A stretch of DNA of 64,000 nt from positions 967,501 through 1,031,500 of the forward strand of contig CM072885.1 of the NCBI GenBank assembly GCA_037013685.1. Reading direction: 5' to 3'. Source of the stretch: Acridotheres tristis (lineage: Eukaryota; Chordata; Aves; Passeriformes; Sturnidae). Under the pieces are notes generated by a model. The model worked only from the letters and a program-made list of their open reading frames with translations. It made no database searches and was not told the DNA's origin. Positions 57,201 to 64,000 of this stretch are shown one piece after another; positions within the stretch are counted from its first letter, which is position 1; each line of letters starts with the position of its first letter. The position numbers and the translations under genes are program-made.

Positions 57201-59546
57201 TTGTTAATCCAAAGGTGCTGCCTGCTGGAGTCACTGCCCTCCACTTAGGGAACCCAGCTTTTGTCCCAAAATTCAGCTTCCCCTGGTCTTGAGAATAGAT
57301 TTTCCTCCTTCTCCAGCTTCAGTTGCTGCCTTTTTTTCCCCCCCCAAGGCTCAGAAAACAAAGGCTGGGCATCACAGCTGAGGCTTTCTCAGGTGCTTGG
57401 ACCACAGGAAGTGCTGGGAGCTGCTTGGAGCTCTGCTGTCTCCATCCCCTGCGTTGCACTTTGACAGGAATTGTGCATTTCAACCCCTTCCCAGCCTCCC
57501 TGGCTGCTGAATCCAGAGCCTGCTCTCCAGCCCTGGCTTTGCAGTGACCTGCAGGAACGTTTCTCCAGCTCTTTGTTCCATCCCAAACTCTGAGGCTGAA
57601 TATCCACATTTCCATCTTTGCCTTGTGGGACCTTTGTCCTGGAGCAGCCTGTGCTGGGTTTTGTCTCACCTGCTTTAAAGAACATCTCCCCTCATCCCCA
57701 AGGTGATATTGGATCTCTGAGCTTCTTAGGTTCTCCTTACTCTGGAAATCTCTGGAGCTTTCTCAGAAGTTCTCACAAAGCCTCTCTCGATGATTTTGGA
57801 GCAGTCCTGGCACTCTGGAGAGGTCTCAGCTGGCTGGAAGCTGGTCCCAGTTTTCAAGGGACAACACTGAAACCACAAGGCTGTCAGTCTCACTTCAGTG
57901 CCTGGTAAAATCCTGGAAAAGATTATTCTGGAAAGTATTGAAAAAACCAACACAGTCATCAGTGACAGCCAGCACAGCTTCAGGAGAGGGAAGTCCTGGC
58001 TTGGCCACCCCAATTTCCTGCTACAACAGCACAACCCACCTGGATGGTCCAGGAAAGGCAGGAGATGGAATCTTCAGACTCCAGCAAAGTGCATCCAGGA
58101 GAAGCTGTGGGAAGGGACCTGGGGGTCCTGGATTTGAGTCAGCAGAGCCCTGGAGCCAGGAGGGACATCTCAGTCCTGGGGACAGCAGGGACAGCAGCAA
58201 GGGAGGGGACTGTCCTGCCCTGAACAGGCTCCCCAGGGAGTGGGCACAGCCCCAAGAGCTCCAGGAGCATTTGGACAACGCTCTCAGAGCAGGGTGGGCT
58301 TGTTGGGGTGTCCTGGGCAGGGCCAGGAGTTGGATCCCTGTGGATCTCTCCACCCCCAGCCCACAGGAGCTGAGGAAGCATCACCAAGAAAACCACAAAG
58401 GACTTGACTCCTGCTGATAAAATCCACACAAGCACCACCCTCTGATGGATTCCCAGGGGTCTTCCCCATTCCATAACCTCCACTGGCTGCTCATGAGGGA
58501 CACAAGAGCTTTAGAGGCTGCTCTTCTTAAAAAAAATGACTTGGTTTAAGCACTGAGCTCACAGCTCCTGCTGAGAGGGGCTTTAATTGCTGCTGGGCTA
58601 CTGCCTGTGGGTAAAAGCTTTAATTAGAAGATATTATTATAGATATTATTAAATTATAATTTAATTTAATGGAGAGGGAAAGCATCTGCAGCAAGTGATG
58701 GAGAGGGGATAAGAGCATGCACAGTGCTGCCTGGGATGGGGGCAGGATGGAAGGAGACAGGGAAAACCAGCTCAGAACAGAATTCCTGAGCATCCCTCAC
58801 CCCAGGAGAGAGGGTTTGTTTAATCTCAGTAAGATGATGGCACCGAGCAGGTTCTCTACAGCTTCTGCTCTCCCATCCCTTCCCCTTTTCCATCCTTCCC
58901 TGTCCTGCCATCAGCAGCTCCAGCTACTCACCCAGCAAAGCTCCCAAACGTCCCACACTAATGACAGACAGGATTGTCCGTGCTGATTCCTCACTGGGAA
59001 AACAAAAAAAGCTTCATAAAGCAGCTTCATTAATCCCTAACGAGCTGCTCCCTGCCTCACTCAGGGCTGTCCGTCCTTTCAGACTCCCACATTCCTGTGA
59101 CACCACTCCCTGCTTTTCGTGCTGAAGGACATCCCGATGGCACAGGGGAGGGGGAAGAGGCACCAGAGCCTCCTTGCCTGCGTTAGTGGATCCGTCAGTG
59201 TTTTGCTTTGGGGTTGTTTTTGTTTTTAAAAAGATAATAAATCAATCCAAGCCCAAACTTTGTCCTCTTACCACACTCACCAGCATTTCCCAGCCTGTCA
59301 CACCCCACAGACAACACCAGGAGCATCCCTGACCCTTCTCTCAGGAGTCTCATCCAGACCTCAATGCCGGGAGGACCAAGGACAGTCAGACAACACCAGG
59401 CTGGAAATGAGCTGGATGTTTTGGGATGGAGAAAGCTGGAGGCCACAGCCAGCCCTGCTGGCTCTGGAGGTGACAGAGGGGCCCAGGCTGGTGACCGAGG
59501 CTCGTTTAAGGAGAAACAAACTTGTTTCTGATTTGTACAAAACTGC
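57201..59546. other. Spacer between the convergent genes KLHDC10 and the CAX-type antiporter
   Basis: No gene recognised. A decayed CR1 fragment occupies about 57,800-58,380. An AT-rich run lies at about 58,630-58,668. The rest is anonymous sequence, and the two flanking genes converge here. Confidence 0.6.
57800..58385 (+). mobile_element. Decayed CR1 with reverse-transcriptase remnant
   Basis: Short peptides in shifting frames recall the CR1 ORF2 reverse transcriptase: VPGKILEKIILES-like, then SDSQHSFRRGKSWL. A typical CR1 tail follows (58,240-58,360: 'ctccaggagcatttggacaa', 'ggccaggagttggatccctg'). Frame breaks show it is a fossil. The central part of the enzyme is missing. Confidence 0.75.
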
Positions 59547-59552
59547 TTTAAT
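59547..59552 (-). terminator. Putative poly(A) signal ATTAAA of the antiporter gene
   Basis: TTTAAT on the plus strand gives ATTAAA on the minus strand, about 450 nt past the antiporter stop codon. It is the common variant signal and no AATAAA was seen closer on this strand. Confidence 0.4.
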
Positions 59553-59998
59553 GACAAAACAGCTGAAAATACCTTTGGGTGCATTTCTGGTGCCATCAAA
59601 CATCCCACGTGCAATTCCCAGGCCTGGGAGGATGAGGGACTTGTCAGGCACCTTCTCCAGTGCAGCACATCCCCAGGGAGGGCTCTGTCCTCGAGACACA
59701 CCAAAATCCCCTTCCAGACCCTCCACTAAGGACAGATTTCCTCCCAGCCGCTCGAGTGTGGGCTGGAGATGCCTCTGTGCCGTGCTCTGCCTTTGAGGCT
59801 CCTCATTGTGGGAGCAATTCCATTGCCACCACCCTTCCCATCCCTGAAGCCCCACGGGGGGGAGCCCAGCAGCAGCGGGAGCTTCAGGAAACGGCACTTC
59901 CAGACCGGAGCCAGCCCGGCCGAGTCCCTGAGACACTGGAAAAGGTCTTGAAAGGTGCTGATCCCAACGAAGGGGTCGGAGAAAGGAGAATCCAAACC

Positions 59999-62900
59999 TC
60001 AGCAGCCGCTGGGCGAGGGGGCGAAGAAATACACGGCCAGGAGGATGAAGTAAACCATCACCAGCACCGTGCCTGGGGGGACACACAGGGGTGGAGGAGT
60101 TACTCCTTGGAGCAAAGAGGGTTTAAGACCTGGTGTGGTCTGGATGAAGCCCCTGTAGAGGACTTTGATGGCCATTAAAATGGAGTTTAAAACCTTTTAA
60201 AGGGGGAAATGAGAGTGATCCCCCTTGGGGGATAGCTCAGGTCAGCACACACTGAGAGCAGACGACCCCAGGGTTGGAGCCAGGAGCCCCCCATCCCACA
60301 TTCCAGGGAATGCAGGGATACTCCAAGTCCCACAGCAGCCCTGGGGGAGGTGGTCACCTTGGAAATAGTCACATTTGCCATCCATGAAGATGTAGTTCAT
60401 GAGCACCACGCTGAACATGCTGGCGTAGACGTGGAGGTCGCTAAAGACCAGCGTGAAGTTGGTCGGCTGTGAGGAAGAGGATTTGGGGTTTAGGGCCAGC
60501 CAGGACAGCCCTGCACTGACTGCCTGGGGACCTGTGTGTCACCCCTTAAACCTCCTCTGTCACACGTCCCCAGGGTGGGGACAGCACCAGGAGACATCTG
60601 ACCCCACTTGTGCATTGAGCAGAGGGGAGACACTGGGAAGGACAGCTGTGTCCTTTCCCTGTCCCACAGTGTCCCCAGCCCTGCTGCAGGAGGGCCCCCG
60701 GGGCTGTCCTGGGGCTACTCACGTAGAAGATGGTGAAGAGCACGAGGATGGGGATCTGGAGCATGCACACCTGCACCGCGATGCAGTTCCCAATCTCGAT
60801 GCTGGGGATGGAGGACAACTCAGGGGTCGGTCTCTGGGTGGGAAAATCCCAATCCACAGAGCCCAGCCCAGTTCTGGCACCGTTTTTTGGGTGACTAAGT
60901 CTCCTTGAGGATAAGCTGACACAGCATCTGACCCACCAGTGGCTGGGCAGCCCATGGTGGGCACCAAGGCACAGTGATGGGGCTGGGACAGGGCACAGGA
61001 ACCATCCCAAAACTTATCCTTGGAGCCGTCTCACCTCAAGCTCAGGTTGTTCTGCAGGGCAAACTGGATGCCATTGACAATCTCTGGCAGCTCAGGCACC
61101 ATTGCCAGCACGGTGACACCGATAAAATACTGCAGGCAAGAGGGGACATCAGCCTGGGCCTGGCCAACTGTGCAGAGCATCTCAGCATCTCTTCCCCCAC
61201 TGCTTTTGGGGTTCCAGCTGCAGCCAGGGCAGGTCCCCGTGGCTGGAGGGCACATCTTGGTCCTTGGGGCCACCCAGGGCCAGCTCACCTGTGAGATGGT
61301 GGAGTTGGTGAGGATGGGGCTGATGTGCTCCGTGGCCAGGTCGGCACAGGCCGACATGCAGAGGGTGGAGAGCAGCAGGATGACCAGGGCCCGCCAGCGG
61401 GACCAGTGGACCACGGCACTGTGGTGGTGGCCAGGCACTGAGGAGAGAGCAGAGAGGTGTGGGAGGACACTCCGGAGCAGTGACAAGAGGCAGCCCTGCA
61501 GCCAGGACACGCGGGGACACTCACTGTGACAGTCGCTGATGTGGATGTCGTAGATGTGCGTGTGGGTTTTGAGGGTGAAGAAGAGCCCGATGAGGTAAGC
61601 AGCAGGGAGCAGGATGGACACTGTGTACACCAGGGGCCTGTGGGACACGGGTGACACTGTCAGTGCCACCAGGGTCTGGCATGGACACCCCGGGGGACTT
61701 GCCCTGAGCATGGAGGAAATGGGGCGCTGGATCTTTGGGCTGGAGAGGGACCCCAGGAGGGATGCAGGAACACGACCAAACCCAGGAGGTGCCACCCCAG
61801 TGTGGGGACAGCCCTGTCCCCACCGCAGTGGACACTCACTGGACGTGGCTGTAGTAGAGGGTGCCGTTGTTGTCCATCTGCAGAGAGAGCACCTGTCAAC
61901 AGGGATACAGGGGACAAGGGACAGCCCCGCTGCCACCACCCAGCACGAGAGCCAGGGGGGCTCAGAGCATCCCTGACCCCAAATTTCCCCTCTTGGGGCT
62001 CCAGGTCCCCACTCACCAGGTCAAAGTGACAGTTGTGGCAGAGGTAGTGGCCCAGCGGGTTCTGGGTGACGTTGTGGCACTCGCCACACACCAGCTTCCC
62101 GTACACCTTGGAGAACAGCGTTGGGGCAAAGACACCTGCAGGGACAGGACACGGAGCACGCACCCGCCCTGGGGGGACCCCCAAACCTGGGGACACCCCT
62201 GTCCCCAACTCACCTCCCACGGAGAGGAAGAGCAGGGCCGAGCTGACGCCGGCAGAGCGGCTGTTGAACCGCTGCTCCTGGTGCCGGATACCCCCGATCA
62301 CCATGCACAGACCCTTGGGGACAGAGAAAAAACCCCCAAAAAAAAATCCCCCATCAGTGCTTGGCTCACAACACCCTCCCAACTCCCAGTGCCACCCATC
62401 TCACCGGCACAAAGAGGACACAGCCCACCAGTGTCCCTGTCAGTGCCGACTTGACCACCTCGGCGTAGCAGCGGTTGCCCTCGCGCGAGCCCTTGATGAG
62501 CGCCGTGATGTAGAAGGTGAGCTCGGTGATGGAGCCGAACGTGGCGTTCACCACCGCCCCCACTGCAAAGTTACTCTGCGCTGAGATGCTGGAGAGGAGG
62601 AAAACGGTGTCAGCGGGGCTGGAGTGTCCCCACTTTGCCCACCAAGCGTCCCCCGACACCACTCACCTGGCGATGGCCATGCCGATGTAGTAGGAGAGGG
62701 GCATGATGGACAGCAGGGCCAGGGTGAACTTGACGGCAGAGCCCGTCAGGTGGTTGGGGCTGTCCACGTAGCCCAGCACCAGCGTCACCAGCACCACTGG
62801 GAGCAGGTCTGGGGTGGCCAGTCAAGGACACGGCAGAGGGGGGGTGGATTTGGGGTCACCCCCACCCGTCCCACTCCAGCTCCCACAAGGATACTGACAG

Positions 62901-64000
62901 CAAAGACGTTGATGCCATCCACGGCGTATTTGTAGTAGTAGGGGTTGGCAGCACGGTAGCAGCAGAGAATCACCTCTCCCTCCAGAGGCACCTCTGTCTG
63001 CAGAGGGACAAAAGGGTCACCCCCCAACCCAAAACCCCCCCTCCGGAGCGGGGTGTGGGACCCTCACCCTGCCCAGAGTCACCCACCATCCTCAGGCGGC
63101 GGATGAGCACCCGCTCCGGGGGCAGCAGCAGCACACGGGAGGTGGCGCGGGCACTGAGCTTGGCCACGGGGATGAGGAGGATGAGGAGCCACGCGGTGAC
63201 ACACACGAGCCCGTGGGCCAGCGCCAGCACGGGGTAGCCCAGGCACAGCCACACTGCGGTGCTGGCATGGTGCTGTTAACAGGAGATCACCTTCAGGGAC
63301 TGAGCCCCAGAACACGGAGCCCAGGGCAGGGCAGGTGCCCGTGGGCACCTTCCCCACCACGCTGGGGGCTCCAGGGTGATGTCAGTGGGGGCAGCGTGGG
63401 GCTCACCCAGTATCCAGTGCCCAGCCAGCAGCGTGGGTGCCAGCGGCGCGGTGTGGGACCCCCGAGCAGGGCCGAGCTCTCCCCCACGGCAGCTTTGGGG
63501 ACCTGGGGAGAGGGGGGATGTCAGGGTGTGCACCCCAAGACTCCCCCAGGGGATTCCCAAGGCACCCTTACCTCCACTTTCTGGATCACTTTGCCAAAGG
63601 GCCAGAGGAAATACCTGGCCAGGTCCCAGCAGAGCCACCCTGTGGGGACATAACCATCAGTGTCCCTTCCAGCTCCAGGGACATTCCACGGAGAAGGGAC
63701 CCAGGAGACCCCAACACTCCTCAGTGCAGTCCTGAGCTCCTCCAGCCCTCGCGTGGGGAGCCCAAATTTGGAACTCACCGTAAGGAGCCCCCATGATGGT
63801 GACGAACATCGCGGCAGCCACGAGGATGTAGAGGAGCGAGAGCCACCAGCCGAAGAGCAGCAGGTAAAGGACATTGCCACATGTCAGCGTGGAGCCTGCG
63901 GGAGGGAAGGCACAGCTGGGACCGCTGTCACCTGCAGCTGCCCAAATCCACGCTGCCACCACCCGGGGCTGTCCCCAAGGCCACCCCACCTCCAGAGCCT
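59999..64000 (-). CDS. CAX-type (Vnx1-like) cation/proton antiporter, 5'-truncated by window edge
   Basis: Sixteen complete minus-strand exons join in frame: 63895-63779, 63639-63572, 63502-63407, 63272-63087, 62997-62895, 62808-62667, 62588-62405, 62313-62214, 62135-62017, 61877-61840, 61637-61525, 61437-61289, 61129-61035, 60801-60723, 60466-60358 and 60072-59999. A probable exon fragment lies at 64000-63990. About 594 codons are visible. The Ca2+/cation antiporter alpha repeats are clear: VVNATFGSITELTFYITALIKG (exon 62588) and VTVLAMVPELPEIVNGIQF (exon 61129). Many hydrophobic helices and a conserved RYFLWPFGK motif place it with fungal Vnx1 and the fish endomembrane CAX rather than NCX. 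A CxxC...CxxC module (VCGEC...LCHNCH) sits between the two antiporter halves. Family function is exchange of vacuolar or endosomal cations (Ca2+, or Na+/K+) for protons; substrate here is unknown. Stop at 60001-59999. Confidence 0.9.
62809..62894 (-). other. U12-type GT-AG intron of 86 nt in the antiporter gene
   Basis: The 5' site reads GTATCCTTG and the branch site TCCTTGAC (62828-62821) lies 12 bases before the CAG acceptor. Joining gives ...NVFAV|NLLPVVLV in frame. A major-class GT three bases earlier (GTCAGT) would break the frame. Both minor-class signals match their consensus. Confidence 0.9.

Noticed and set aside
57898..58137. Possible functional reverse transcriptase
   Set aside because: Only short similarity to CR1 ORF2 with frame breaks and no catalytic region; a fossil fragment.
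1..64000. A novel mobile, defence or biosynthetic system
   Set aside because: All recognisable genes are conserved animal genes; nothing resembles an organised accessory system.

Overview
This window is vertebrate nuclear DNA, almost certainly from a bird. It has intron-split genes with GT-AG and minor-class splice sites, CpG-rich promoters, many truncated CR1-type LINE tails (typical of bird genomes) and abundant mini- and microsatellites. There is no bacterial or phage gene organisation, no CRISPR array and no recognisable RNA gene.

Layout, left to right. (1) About 1-27,089 is the 5' end of UBE2H on the minus strand: first coding exon at 27,037-27,089, CpG-island promoter to its right, and over 27 kb of first intron filling the left part of the window with tandem repeats and CR1 remnants. 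(2) About 27,090-29,603 holds the UBE2H promoter and the UBE2H/ZC3HC1 spacer. (3) 29,908-42,008 is ZC3HC1 (NIPA), minus strand, ten coding exons that join into an open 490-residue frame. (4) 42,009-42,413 is a 405-bp divergent promoter. (5) 42,414-55,944 is KLHDC10, plus strand, nine recognisable coding exons, with a 3' UTR to about 57,200. (6) 57,200-59,546 is a spacer with a decayed CR1 reverse-transcriptase remnant. (7) 59,999-64,000+ is the 3' part of a compact minus-strand gene for a CAX-type cation/proton antiporter, 16 complete exons plus a probable fragment, running off the right edge.

Three consecutive genes belong to ubiquitin or protein-turnover biology: an E2 enzyme (UBE2H), an SCF-linked and nuclear-basket protein (ZC3HC1) and a kelch substrate receptor (KLHDC10). 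They keep the order and orientation I recall for human 7q32. The antiporter is an endomembrane transporter of a family reported from fish, yeast and plants but absent from mammals.

The strongest unexpected signal is three introns with minor (U12) spliceosome signals in three neighbouring genes: UBE2H intron 1 (GTATCCTT), ZC3HC1 intron 2 (an AT-AC intron with a TCCTTGAC branch site) and an 86-nt antiporter intron (GTATCCTT plus TCCTTGAC). Other notable points are the absence of the expected KLHDC10 linker exon, tandem partial copies of ZC3HC1 exon 3, and a 417-bp repeat copied almost without change 48 kb apart. No new multi-gene system is evident. All coordinates and splice joins were read by eye.
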